Of a stretch of 34,819 bases of DNA, positions 13,956 through 22,135 are shown piece by piece. A program made the position numbers and the translations under genes. Origin of the DNA: an uncultured Clostridia bacterium. Lineage in GTDB: Bacteria; Bacillota_A; Clostridia; TANB77; CAG-508. How positions within the stretch are numbered: position 1 is the stretch's first letter; each line of letters begins with the position of its first letter. Where the stretch lies: the NCBI GenBank assembly GCA_947594095.1, contig CANQEA010000008.1, forward strand, positions 1 through 34,819. Direction: 5' to 3'. A model generated the notes under the pieces. The model saw nothing but the letters and a program-made list of their open reading frames with translations. It was not told where the DNA came from and searched no databases.

Positions 13956-16844
13956 TTAATTTAATTTGTATTTGTATTTCCGTGTAGTTTGGTTTGTATC
14001 TGCACTTGTATTGTTGGTTATATCATTTGTAGATGTAGTGTTGTCAACTTGTGTATTTTCTTTATTTTCTTTGTCTTCTTCTTCCTTTAGTTCTTCTAAT
14101 GATGAAATTAGTTCTTGTAGTCTTTTTACATCTTTTCCCATCATTTCCCAATCATTGTTTTGGTTAGACTGTTCTAAGTTTTTGTTTGCTTTAATTATTG
14201 CATCTATTAGTCCTTCAATATCTTCTGTGTTTTCAACCTCTATGTCTACTGCATATGTTGAAAGAAGGTTTTGAAGTGCTTGCTCAATTGTATTTCCAAT
14301 TGCAACTTTATTTCCAGATGCAACTACAATTTTTTTCAAAATTGGGATGTCTGATTCATTTAACAATGTTTGGTAAATTGGCTCTATATAAATCAAAGTA
14401 TTGTTTACTGGTACAATCATCATTTGCTTTGTTATTTTTGTTCCAGTAACATTTAATGTCTCTAATTCTGATGAAATTGCTTCATCTTGTTCTATTAAGT
14501 TATCTAATTGCATTGGACCTACCATATTGCTATCTGCTGAGAATTTATATAATGTAAGTTCATTTGAATTTTGTTTTACTGTTCCTACTAAATAAGATAT
14601 TAAATTTTGTTTTTCGAGTGGTGTGTATATTTGCATTAAACCTAATGTTTCTGAGTTTCCAGACTTAACCATTGTATAATATGGTTCCATGTATGTTCCA
14701 GTTGATTTTGTATTTCTTACTGTACTAAATTTTGCTATATCCCATAAATCGTCTCCTCTATATAAAACATCTGGTTTTACATTGTGATATGTTTTTAATA
14801 TTTCTGCTTGCACATTGTATAAGTATGTTGGATAAACAAAATGTTCTGAAATATCTTGTGGAATTTCTTCATCTAAGTCTTTAAATAGTGATGGATAAAT
14901 ACTTCTGTATGCCATTGCAATTGGATCTGACCTATCTGTAATGTAATAAGATATTGTTCCATCATAGCTGTCAATTAAGACTTTTACGGAGTTCCTTATG
15001 TAATTAATGTCTTGTCTTATTCCGTCATGTATTATTGTAGCATATTGTGAATATGGGTAACTGCTAGATATTGTATATGCATCTAACACCCATACAATTT
15101 TTCCTTCATCTGTAACAACTGTATATGGATTTTCGTCATAAATAAGGTATGGTAAAGCCTTTTTTGCTCTTTCTCTCACGTTTCTATTTATTAATATTTT
15201 GCTGTTTTCTGTCATTTCGCTAGATGTTGCTAGATTTATATCTCCTTTAGTAATTCCAAGTATTACTCTATCTATAAATCCTAAATTTAACCCTGCTTTT
15301 CCTGTATAGCTTGATGTATGGTCATTTCCGTCTTCATCTGTATAATCATATTCTTGTTGATTCTTAGTGTTTGTTGCAATTGTGTTTGTAGATTCTAAGC
15401 CAAAATACATCCTTGGCTCACTTGTTTTAATAACTTCATCATTTCCTGTAATATCTTTTTGAACATATTCTACATTCCCTGTTTCTGTTGCTTCTACTGC
15501 AGATGTAATTATTTGGCCTATTCCATGTGTATATTCATATGTTTTATTTGAATATGTTCTTCCAGAACTTTTTATTTCTCTTGGAGAAACATATACAAGC
15601 TGATTTTTACCATTTATCTCATAGTTTGCAATATTTGCATCTCTATATGAATAATAACCTGTTTGTGTTTGTGTATTTTCAAGAGTCTTTAGAACTGCAT
15701 CTTGTGTTATAACCGGTATATTATCAATTATATTTTGATTTTCAGATATTTCTTCTTTTGTTATTGTTCCAGAGTTTTCTAGATTTACTTCTTGAATATT
15801 TATATTATAAGCGTTTTTGGTACTTTGTATATTAGATTCAATATATTCTTTTTCTTTATCTAGTTCGTTTCCATTTACAAATATTAAGTCAAATCCCATC
15901 ATGATTACAAACATTACAACTAAATATCCTGGTATTACTGCTAAATTTTTTAGAACTTTGTTTGTTTTTCCTTCTCTAAATTTTCTGATTGCACGATATA
16001 CAAATATAACAATTATAAAAGAAAAAATTAAATATCCCCAACGCTTAATTACCGCTTCTGTAACACCTGCACCTACTAAATCTACTTCTCCACTTACAGT
16101 AAGTAGTTTTCCAAATACAATGTTTTGTGTATTTAGTAAAGTTAAAATTGCAATTCCAATTGCTATCCATAAAATATTTCTGGTCAATTTTTTCATGAAA
16201 ATACTTTCTTTTAGCATTTTTCCATCAATACCATCAAAATATACATTAAATACAATTACACAATAAATTGCCATATATACTGTAAGACCAGCGGCTAGTA
16301 TAATAAAGTAATATACAAATATTTCTATAACTGGTTTTTGGAAAATATAGTATCCTATATCTAAATTATATATTGCATCTTGCATTCCAAATGATGAATT
16401 GCTTATTACTAACATTATTTTTTGCATCATAATTGATGTAAAAAATACACTACATATTGCTGCTACAACTAATGCAATGGATTTATTTGGTAGTTTTGGC
16501 ATTTGTTTTGATTCTTTTTCAAAGAATTGCTTTAAACCTTTTTTTATAGTTCTTCCTGTAAAATACATAACAAAATACAAAAAGATAAAGTTTATAAACA
16601 TTATACCATATTGATATGCTAGGTTTGTATAAAACACCCCTATAAAGTTTTCTCCTAATTCTAGGTATTCTAAGTAACTTCCCCTATATTGTACATAGGC
16701 AAATATTGCAAATAATATTATAAAACAGATTACTACTATTTTTCTTAGTTTTGGCTTTTTCGTTGTCTTTGTTTTGTTTTCTTCTTGCTCTGTAGTTTGT
16801 ACAATTTCTTCTTTTGCATTTTCATTAATGTCCTTGTTTTCCAA
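13956..16844 (-). CDS. UPF0182 family large membrane protein
   Basis: The protein is about 962 residues. After a charged N terminus come about seven membrane helices (to about residue 325), then a large exported domain with the UPF0182 (COG1615) hallmarks: TYEYTHGIGQI, RMYFGLEST, VWVLDAYT and YPYSQ, NYIRNSVKVLIDSYDGT, DPIAMAYRSIYPSLF, HFVYPTYLYNVQAEIL, DDLWDIAKF. The family has no established function. The start is TTG 16842-16844 with AGGAGG 8 bases upstream; the GTG at 16850 is only 2 bases from it. The C terminus is Asn/Thr-rich. At CGG (13982-13980) frame 0 changes to RKYKYKLN, whereas skipping the C gives GNTNTN and a stop at 13961, which fits the preceding composition better. Confidence 0.88.
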   Translation of the reverse strand: MENKDINENAKEEIVQTTEQEENKTKTTKKPKLRKIVVICFIILFAIFAYVQYRGSYLEYLELGENFIGVFYTNLAYQYGIMFINFIFLYFVMYFTGRTIKKGLKQFFEKESKQMPKLPNKSIALVVAAICSVFFTSIMMQKIMLVISNSSFGMQDAIYNLDIGYYIFQKPVIEIFVYYFIILAAGLTVYMAIYCVIVFNVYFDGIDGKMLKESIFMKKLTRNILWIAIGIAILTLLNTQNIVFGKLLTVSGEVDLVGAGVTEAVIKRWGYLIFSFIIVIFVYRAIRKFREGKTNKVLKNLAVIPGYLVVMFVIMMGFDLIFVNGNELDKEKEYIESNIQSTKNAYNINIQEVNLENSGTITKEEISENQNIIDNIPVITQDAVLKTLENTQTQTGYYSYRDANIANYEINGKNQLVYVSPREIKSSGRTYSNKTYEYTHGIGQIITSAVEATETGNVEYVQKDITGNDEVIKTSEPRMYFGLESTNTIATNTKNQQEYDYTDEDGNDHTSSYTGKAGLNLGFIDRVILGITKGDINLATSSEMTENSKILINRNVRERAKKALPYLIYDENPYTVVTDEGKIVWVLDAYTISSSYPYSQYATIIHDGIRQDINYIRNSVKVLIDSYDGTISYYITDRSDPIAMAYRSIYPSLFKDLDEEIPQDISEHFVYPTYLYNVQAEILKTYHNVKPDVLYRGDDLWDIAKFSTVRNTKSTGTYMEPYYTMVKSGNSETLGLMQIYTPLEKQNLISYLVGTVKQNSNELTLYKFSADSNMVGPMQLDNLIEQDEAISSELETLNVTGTKITKQMMIVPVNNTLIYIEPIYQTLLNESDIPILKKIVVASGNKVAIGNTIEQALQNLLSTYAVDIEVENTEDIEGLIDAIIKANKNLEQSNQNNDWEMMGKDVKRLQELISSLEELKEEEDKENKENTQVDNTTSTNDITNNTSADTNQTTRKYKYKLN
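13979..13982 (-). other. CGGA site near the UPF0182 C terminus
   Basis: This is the only CGG codon in the gene, followed by AAA. A +1 skip continues the Asn/Thr-rich tail and ends six residues later at 13961-13963. Confidence 0.45.
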
Positions 16845-16967
16845 AGGCACTACCTCCTTTTAAATTCATATCTAGATGAAATTATATAACTTTTTTTATA
16901 TTCATTAATTACTACTTTTATGCTATTTTATCATATAATCGAAAATTTTTCCACTATTTTGTTAAAT

Positions 16968-16996
16968 TTGCATATTATGTATATCTGTGATATAAT
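16968..16996 (+). promoter_or_regulatory. Promoter of P1
   Basis: TTGCAT (16968-16973), 17 bases, TATAAT (16991-16996). The spacer and the following 25 bases closely match the P2 promoter at 19528-19556. Confidence 0.75.
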
Positions 16997-17041
16997 AATA
17001 GTGGTTGCACCAAAATTTTATAAACAAAGAAGGTGAAATTT

Positions 17042-17386
17042 ATGGTTGAATTCAAAGTTGCAACTATTACCGAGGCAAAACGGAAAGTAAATGAGGCATT
17101 TGACAGTGCTCTGGTTATTATCTCTTTACCTAATCCGGATGAGCCTGAAACATTTGAAAAGTACAAGCTCGATATGGTAAACAATCCGTTTTTGCTTAAT
17201 ACAATTTTTGCTTTCACAAATACTAAAAGCGGAAACGTATCAGACTTAATAGGTAAAACTATTAAGGTTTTCATGAAAGAATTTTCGTTCGCACTTGCGA
17301 ACGACGATGAGAGCAAAGTATTTATTAATCGGCACAACGAAATATTCACCATGGATGAAGCTATAGAGATGTTAAAAAATCTCTAA
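17042..17386 (+). CDS. Unknown small protein P1, with early CGG-AAA codon
   Basis: I do not recognise this 114-residue soluble protein. It is a paralogue of the protein at 19601. They share FKxAxIT near the N terminus, RKV, LDM, and a well-conserved C-terminal third (GKTIKVFMK, FALAN, SKVFIN, EIFTMDEA, ML.NL). ATG 17042 is chosen because AAGG lies 8 bases upstream. It is cytoplasmic by composition and less AT-rich than its neighbours, using CTG, GAG and CCG codons, which suggests transfer. It contains two of the six CGG codons in the window: codon 14 (CGG AAA) and one before CAC near the end. A skip at codon 14 would end translation after two more codons. It lies between the UPF0182 gene and ftsY, both of which have CGGA sites. 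Confidence 0.75.
   Translation: MVEFKVATITEAKRKVNEAFDSALVIISLPNPDEPETFEKYKLDMVNNPFLLNTIFAFTNTKSGNVSDLIGKTIKVFMKEFSFALANDDESKVFINRHNEIFTMDEAIEMLKNL
17081..17084 (+). other. CGGA site in P1 (codon 14)
   Basis: In frame the codons are CGG AAA GTA. Skipping the C gives GGA AAG TAA, a stop at 17088-17090 and a 15-residue product. Confidence 0.5.
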
Positions 17387-17395
17387 GTTTCACCA

Positions 17396-17435
17396 CAAGA
17401 ACCCCTTAAGCATTGCTGAGGGGTTCTTGTTATTT
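17396..17435 (+). terminator. Terminator of P1
   Basis: CAAGAACCCCT (17396-17406) pairs with AGGGGTTCTTG (17419-17429), followed by TTATTT. It resembles the terminator after P2. Confidence 0.8.
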
Positions 17436-17439
17436 CAAT

Positions 17440-18346
17440 TTAAATTATTGCTCTTACAAAATCTTCTGCATTAAAGACTTCCATGTCATCTATTTGTTCT
17501 CCAACCCCTATGAATTTTACAGGGATTTGGTTTTGTTCAACAATTCCAATTACAACTCCACCTTTTGCAGTTCCATCAAGTTTTGTTAAAACTAAACCTG
17601 TAACTGGTGCTTCCTTTTTAAATGCTTCTACTTGTGATATTGCATTTTGACCTGTTGTTCCATCTATTACTAATAATACTTCTTTGCTACTGTCTGGCAT
17701 TTCTTTTTCAATTACTTTTTGGATTTTGTTTAATTCGTCCATTAAGTATTTTTTATTATGAAGTCTTCCGAGCTGTATCTACAATTAACACATCTGCCAT
17801 TTTTTCTTTCGTGATTTCTATTGCATCAAATACTACTGATGCAGGGTCTACTCCTTCTTCTTTTTTTACTATATCTGCACCTGCTCTTTTTGCCCATATT
17901 TCAAGTTGTTCTACTGCTGCTGCACGGAATGTGTCTGCTGCTGCAACAACAACTTTTTTACCGTCTTTTGCTAAACGATTTGCAATTTTACCAATTGAAG
18001 TTGTTTTCCCTACTCCGTTTACTCCTACTACTAATATAACAGATGGCTTTGTTTCTAGATTAAGCCCTACATCTGTTATTTCTAATATTTGTTTCATTTC
18101 TTCTCTTAAAGCTTTTTTTACTTCTTCTTCGTCTTCTATTTTTTCTTTTTTCATTCTGTTCCTTAAATTGTCTATTATTTTTACAGATGTATCCATTCCT
18201 ATGTCTGACATTATTAGTATTTCTTCTAATTCGTCTAAAAAGTCTTCGTCTACTTTTCTGAAATTACTAAATACATTATTTATTTTTTCATCAAAAGATG
18301 CTTTTGTTTTGTTCATCCCTTGTTTTAATTTATCAAAAAATCCCAT
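17440..18346 (-). CDS. ftsY: Signal recognition particle receptor FtsY, interrupted by +1 frameshift at CGG-AAG
   Basis: FtsY is the SRP receptor GTPase for co-translational membrane insertion, and is normally essential. The first 192 codons hold the helical N domain, G1 GVNGVGKTTSIGKIA, AADTFRAAAVEQL and the start of G3, DTA. Frame 0 then reads CGG AAG ACT TCA TAA. Skipping the C (a G at 17770 on the plus strand) gives GRLHNKKYLMDELN, completing the essential DTAGR G3 motif, then TKLDGTAKGG and FIGVGEQIDDM, to a stop at 17440. The reconstructed protein is 301 residues, normal for a short clostridial FtsY. Insertion of Arg instead of Gly at this point would destroy the GTPase. The start at 18346 has AGGAGG 7 bases upstream. 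It lies directly after fic in one operon. Loss of ftsY is implausible, so error or recoding is more likely than decay. Confidence 0.93.
17767..17770 (-). other. CGGA recoding/frameshift site in ftsY
   Basis: CGG (17770-17768) is followed in frame by AAG ACT TCA TAA. Reading GGA AGA CTT restores DTAGRLH. Confidence 0.65.
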
Positions 18347-18361
18347 GAGCTTCCTCCTCAA

Positions 18362-19414
18362 TTATTTGTTATTATAAATATACGTAGTATATCTTCCTCC
18401 AGTTATTTTTAGTATCTTATCCTCTTTTAAAAGCTGACTTAATACTCTTTCAATACTTCCTATACTGATGTCTGGACACATTTCAGCAATTTCTTGTTTA
18501 GATATTTTGCCTAAATGATTTTTTATTATTGTTTCTGTTCTATCTTTTATTGTCATTTTTTTATTTGACATATATTCAACTCTATCTGCAAATTCTTTGT
18601 ATGCAGATAATATAATTCCTAAATAGTATTCTACAAAAAATTCATAATTGTTTTTGTTTTCATGCCATTTTTTTGAGCTTTGTTCTAATGTATCATAATA
18701 TGATTCTTTTGTATTTTCTACTATTTTTTCTATACTAATGTATTTACCAACAATGTATCCGCTTTTATATAATAATAATAAAGTTAGCAATCTGCTTATT
18801 CTTCCATTACCATCATTAAATGGATGTATTGATAAAAAGTCTAGTATAAAGATTGGTATTAAAAATAGTGGATCTATTTCTCCTAATTTTATTTCTTCAT
18901 TATATGATGAACATAGCTCTTCTATTGCTTTTGGCGTTTCAAATGCAGACGTTGGTTTAAATCTTACTTTTTTGTTCCCTTTTTCATCTGTCTTTTTTAA
19001 TATATTGTCTGAGTCTTTAAATTTTCCGCCTATACTTTTGCTACTGTATTTGTACAAATATTTGTGCATTTGTAATATTATATTTGGTGTTATATCAATA
19101 TTTTCATAATTTTCATGTATTAATTCTAGTACATCTCTATATCCTGCAATTTCTTCTTCGTTTCTGTTTTTGGGTTTTACTTTGTCATTTACTAATTCAT
19201 TTATTCTTTTATCTGTTGTTTCTATTCCTTCTATTTTGTTAGAATATTCTGTACTTTGAATTTTTGCAATATTTAATAAACTTGTTATGATATCTTGTTT
19301 TGCTTCTATATATAATGTTTGTTTTCCTTTATATTCATGTATCGCTGATACTAGGTTGATTATGTTATTTGTGTGAATTGAATTTACTTCGTTTTTTAAG
19401 TTATATTTCCTCAA
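18362..19414 (-). CDS. Fic family protein with N-terminal inhibitory motif and C-terminal winged helix
   Basis: Fic enzymes transfer AMP or another phospho-group onto Ser, Thr or Tyr of target proteins. The catalytic loop HPFNDGNGR (about 197-205) is complete. SNKIEG (about 58-63) fits the inhibitory helix (S/T)xxxE(G/N), placed N-terminally as in class II Fic, so activity should be self-limited. Residues about 280-350 look like a DNA-binding winged helix (LGKISKQEIAEMCPDISIGS in pieces, then RVLSQLLKEDKILKI). The start is TTG 19412-19414, 10 bases after AGGAGG. An ATG TAG start-stop pair lies in between. It is co-transcribed with ftsY (15 bases to its ATG) from a promoter carrying a direct repeat. 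The target is unknown. Confidence 0.88.
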   Translation of the reverse strand: MRKYNLKNEVNSIHTNNIINLVSAIHEYKGKQTLYIEAKQDIITSLLNIAKIQSTEYSNKIEGIETTDKRINELVNDKVKPKNRNEEEIAGYRDVLELIHENYENIDITPNIILQMHKYLYKYSSKSIGGKFKDSDNILKKTDEKGNKKVRFKPTSAFETPKAIEELCSSYNEEIKLGEIDPLFLIPIFILDFLSIHPFNDGNGRISRLLTLLLLYKSGYIVGKYISIEKIVENTKESYYDTLEQSSKKWHENKNNYEFFVEYYLGIILSAYKEFADRVEYMSNKKMTIKDRTETIIKNHLGKISKQEIAEMCPDISIGSIERVLSQLLKEDKILKITGGRYTTYIYNNK

Positions 19415-19442
19415 TTGCTACATTCCTCCTTTTAACTCCTAC

Positions 19443-19471
19443 ATTTTAGCATAATTTGTGGCAATTGTCAA
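19443..19471 (-). promoter_or_regulatory. Promoter of fic-ftsY
   Basis: On the minus strand a perfect TTGACA (19466-19471), 17 bases, TAAAAT (19443-19448). Confidence 0.75.
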
Positions 19472-19486
19472 TACCGTGTGGCAATT
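19457..19486. promoter_or_regulatory. Direct repeat TGTGGCAATT over the fic promoter (putative operator)
   Basis: TGTGGCAATT occurs at 19457-19466 and 19477-19486, exactly 20 bases apart (about two helical turns), one copy in the promoter spacer and one just upstream of the -35 box. The winged helix of the Fic protein is a plausible but unproven binder. Confidence 0.5.
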
Positions 19487-19527
19487 AACAATTTGTATTT
19501 TTTGCTTAGTAAGTAAATTTATTATTC

Positions 19528-19556
19528 TTGCATATTATGTTTATTTGTGCTATAAT
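19528..19556 (+). promoter_or_regulatory. Promoter of P2
   Basis: TTGCAT (19528-19533), 17 bases, TATAAT (19551-19556). It is nearly identical to the P1 promoter through the spacer and into the leader. Confidence 0.75.
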
Positions 19557-19600
19557 ATTAACGGTTCTACCAAAAAAATTATAGAAAGGGTGAAAATATA

Positions 19601-19963
19601 ATGATTGTATTTAAAAACGCAGTCATAACACATGTACGGAAAGTAGTAAGAGTGATTGAAACCAAACTTGTTGTTCACTTTGATGTGCACGGCATACGTA
19701 ATACAACTCTTAATTACTTACTAGACATGGATTTGGCAAGACAACATGTTTTAATTAATGCACTCTTGGACTTTACAGATTCAAAAGAGTTTGCAGAATT
19801 AACTGGCAAATCCTTCAAAGTATACATGAAGGACAGTATCTTTGCAATTGCTAATTCTGACAAATCCAAGGTGTACATTAATTTAAAAAACAAAATTTTC
19901 ACCATGGAGGAAGCTACAAAGATTTTAGAAAATCTCGAAAGCCAAACTTCACAAGACCCCTGA
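19601..19963 (+). CDS. Unknown small protein P2, paralogue of P1, with early CGG-AAA codon
   Basis: I do not recognise this 120-residue soluble protein. It shares FKxAxIT, RKV, LDM, GK.FKVYMK, FAIAN, SKVYIN, KIFTMEEA and IL.NL with P1, and promoter and terminator are also alike, so the whole unit was duplicated. AAAGGG lies 10 bases before the ATG. Codon 13 is CGG followed by AAA GTA, the same ACGGAAAGTA string as in P1. Reading GGA there would meet TAG two codons later. Its stop codon lies inside the terminator stem. It is divergent from fic-ftsY and convergent with topB. Confidence 0.75.
   Translation: MIVFKNAVITHVRKVVRVIETKLVVHFDVHGIRNTTLNYLLDMDLARQHVLINALLDFTDSKEFAELTGKSFKVYMKDSIFAIANSDKSKVYINLKNKIFTMEEATKILENLESQTSQDP
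19637..19640 (+). other. CGGA site in P2 (codon 13)
   Basis: In frame CGG AAA GTA. Skipping the C gives GGA AAG TAG, a stop at 19644-19646 and a 14-residue product. Confidence 0.5.
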
Positions 19964-19985
19964 GGTATTACCTCAGGGGTTCTTG
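19952..19985. terminator. Terminator between P2 and topB
   Basis: CCCCTGAGGT (19957-19966) pairs perfectly with ACCTCAGGGG (19970-19979), with flanking CAAGA/TTCTTG. It overlaps the P2 stop and faces the convergent topB gene. Confidence 0.8.
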
Positions 19986-19986
19986 C

Positions 19987-21921
19987 TTATCCCAAAACTA
20001 ATTTTCCAAATTTTGAATTAATATATTTTTCTAACTTTTGCATAAATTCATCTGGTTTAATTTCTTTTCTTGCAACCATATCTAAACCTTTTTCCCAGCT
20101 AGCAGTTAACTTTGGATTTAGCATATCTGGCATAGAATGATTGACAATATCAAAAATTGTTTCTCCTTTTAAAGTTGGAGTTATAATTTGTGTTTTATTA
20201 TTTATAGCTATATATTGTATTTTTTCTAACTTTTTAATTATTTCTGCTCTTGTAGCACTCGTTCCAATGCCTGCTCCTTTTATCTGTTCTCTTAATTCCT
20301 CTTCTTCTATTAGTTTTCCTGCATTTTCCATAGCAAGAATAATAGAACCAGAATTGTATCTAGTTGGTGGAGAAGTTTCGGCATCTTTTATTTCAAAGTT
20401 TTGAACTTCAATTTCTTCTCCTTTTTTCAATTTGTTTAAAATTTCTATATTGTTTTCCACATTTTGTTTGTTTTCTGTGGATTTTTCTTCACCTTTTTTC
20501 TCATTTGGTTTTAATATTTCTAGGTATCCCTGTTTAATACATACTTTTTGGCTTGTAGAAAATGTTTCCCCTTCTACTTCACATGTAATTTGAACTTTGT
20601 TATATTCTGCTGATGGATAAAAAATGCTTAAAAATCTTTTTACAATTACATTATATACTTTTGCTTGTATATCTGATAAACTATTAAAGTTTTCAAAACC
20701 TTGACCTGTTGGAATAATTGCATAATGATCTGTTATTTTACTGTCATTTACGTATTTTGTTTTTATTAAATTTGTAGAATATTTTTCTTCTACCATTTTC
20801 TTAATATATCCTTGTACTTCTTCGTCTTTATAATTTTTAGCTATCCCATTTAAATTTTTTGTAATTTCTTTTGCAACTGCAGTAGACAAAACTCTTGCAT
20901 CTGTTCTAGGGTATGTTACTAATTTTTTTTCATATAAATTTTGTATAACTTCTAATGTTTCATCTGGTTTTATTTTAAACCTTTTTGTACATTCATTTTG
21001 TATTTCTGCTAAGTTGAATAAAAGTGGAGCATTTTCTTTCTGCTTTGATTTTTTGAGTTCTGTTATAACACCTTTTTTTCCTGCTAAATTACTTATTAAT
21101 TCTTTTGCCGTTTCTTCTTTTTTAAATCCTGTATCATTATATAATTTAGGGCTTTCATACATTTTTGATTTTGGATTTACTTTCCACTCTGCTTGAAATG
21201 ATGATTTTTCATCTCCAAATGTCCCTACTATTTTATAATATTTTGTTTTTACAAAGTTCCTAATTTCTCTTTCTCTTATAACTATCATTCCTAATACACA
21301 TGTCATAACTCTTCCAACTGATATTGAAGTTCTTCCTTCTTTTATTTTTTGCGCTAAATTTCTTCCATAAACAATAGTTAATAATCTTGAGAAATTGATT
21401 CCTATTAGGTAATCTTCTTTTGCTCTTAAATATGCACTATCTGACAGGCTATCATATTCTGATAAGTCTTTTGCTTCTCTAATTCCCCTTAAAATTTCTT
21501 CTTCTGTTTGAGAATCTATCCAGACCCTTTTCATCTTTGCTTTTGGATTTGGCTTTGCCATCATAAATACTAGCCTTTGTATATACTCTCCTTCACGTCC
21601 TGAGTCTCCTGCATTATATATTGTTTCTATGTCTTCTCTTTGCATTAATTCTTTTACTATATTAAATTGATTTTCAACTGCTGGAATTACTTCATATTTC
21701 CACTTTTTTGGTATAAATGGTAGTGTATCTAATCTCCAAAATTTTAAGCTTGCATCATATTTTTCTGGATAACTCATTGTAACTAAATGTCCTACACACC
21801 ATGTTATAATCCAGTTTTCTGATTCTAGATATCCATTTTTTCGTTTTGTTGTAATTTTTAATGCTTTTGCAAATTCCATTGCAACTGATGGTTTTTCAGT
21901 AATTAACAAACTTTTTCCCAA
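19987..21921 (-). CDS. topB: DNA topoisomerase III (type IA)
   Basis: Type IA topoisomerase that decatenates DNA by single-strand passage. The Toprim domain begins GKSLLITEKPSVA and includes NAGDSGREGE. The active-site Tyr is in VTYPRTDARVLS (about residue 337), and ISVGRVMT and GIGTSATRAEII are also conserved. It has no C-terminal zinc ribbons, as is usual for topoisomerase III rather than I. I prefer TTG 21919-21921 as start, giving the family-typical GKSLLITEKPS opening with AAAGGA 9 bases upstream. The ATG at 21930 directly abuts that site. About 644 residues. It is monocistronic and divergent from leuS. Topoisomerase III genes are often on mobile elements, but no other such marker is near. 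Confidence 0.92.
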   Translation of the reverse strand: MGKSLLITEKPSVAMEFAKALKITTKRKNGYLESENWIITWCVGHLVTMSYPEKYDASLKFWRLDTLPFIPKKWKYEVIPAVENQFNIVKELMQREDIETIYNAGDSGREGEYIQRLVFMMAKPNPKAKMKRVWIDSQTEEEILRGIREAKDLSEYDSLSDSAYLRAKEDYLIGINFSRLLTIVYGRNLAQKIKEGRTSISVGRVMTCVLGMIVIREREIRNFVKTKYYKIVGTFGDEKSSFQAEWKVNPKSKMYESPKLYNDTGFKKEETAKELISNLAGKKGVITELKKSKQKENAPLLFNLAEIQNECTKRFKIKPDETLEVIQNLYEKKLVTYPRTDARVLSTAVAKEITKNLNGIAKNYKDEEVQGYIKKMVEEKYSTNLIKTKYVNDSKITDHYAIIPTGQGFENFNSLSDIQAKVYNVIVKRFLSIFYPSAEYNKVQITCEVEGETFSTSQKVCIKQGYLEILKPNEKKGEEKSTENKQNVENNIEILNKLKKGEEIEVQNFEIKDAETSPPTRYNSGSIILAMENAGKLIEEEELREQIKGAGIGTSATRAEIIKKLEKIQYIAINNKTQIITPTLKGETIFDIVNHSMPDMLNPKLTASWEKGLDMVARKEIKPDEFMQKLEKYINSKFGKLVLG

Positions 21922-22067
21922 GTTTTCCATTCCTTTCGCATTTATTTTTCCGATTAATTTAATATTCAATATTATTATAGTCGATTTTTGTTTTTTGTCA
22001 ATAATAAACATTATTATATTTTTTATTTTATATATTAAATATTTTCTATAAAAATTGAAAAATTTCC

Positions 22068-22096
22068 TTGTAATATCAAGCTTTTTGTTGTATAAT
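22068..22096 (+). promoter_or_regulatory. Promoter of leuS
   Basis: TTGTAA (22068-22073), 17 bases, TATAAT (22091-22096). Only about 30 bases of leader follow, so there is no room for a T-box. Confidence 0.6.
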
Positions 22097-22135
22097 AATC
22101 ACAATAATTTACAAAAAGTAAGGGGATTGATATTT

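Noticed and set aside
17329..17332. Second CGG codon of P1 as a frameshift site
   Set aside because: It is followed by CAC, not AA, and the in-frame reading is required for the C terminus shared with P2, so it appears to be read normally.
17622..18377. 251-codon open frame opposite ftsY
   Set aside because: The minus strand encodes FtsY with all GTPase motifs. The plus frame is a Ser/Phe-rich shadow.
22012..22135. T-box leader expected before leuS
   Set aside because: Only about 30 bases lie between the -10 box and the binding site. No specifier or antiterminator elements are visible.
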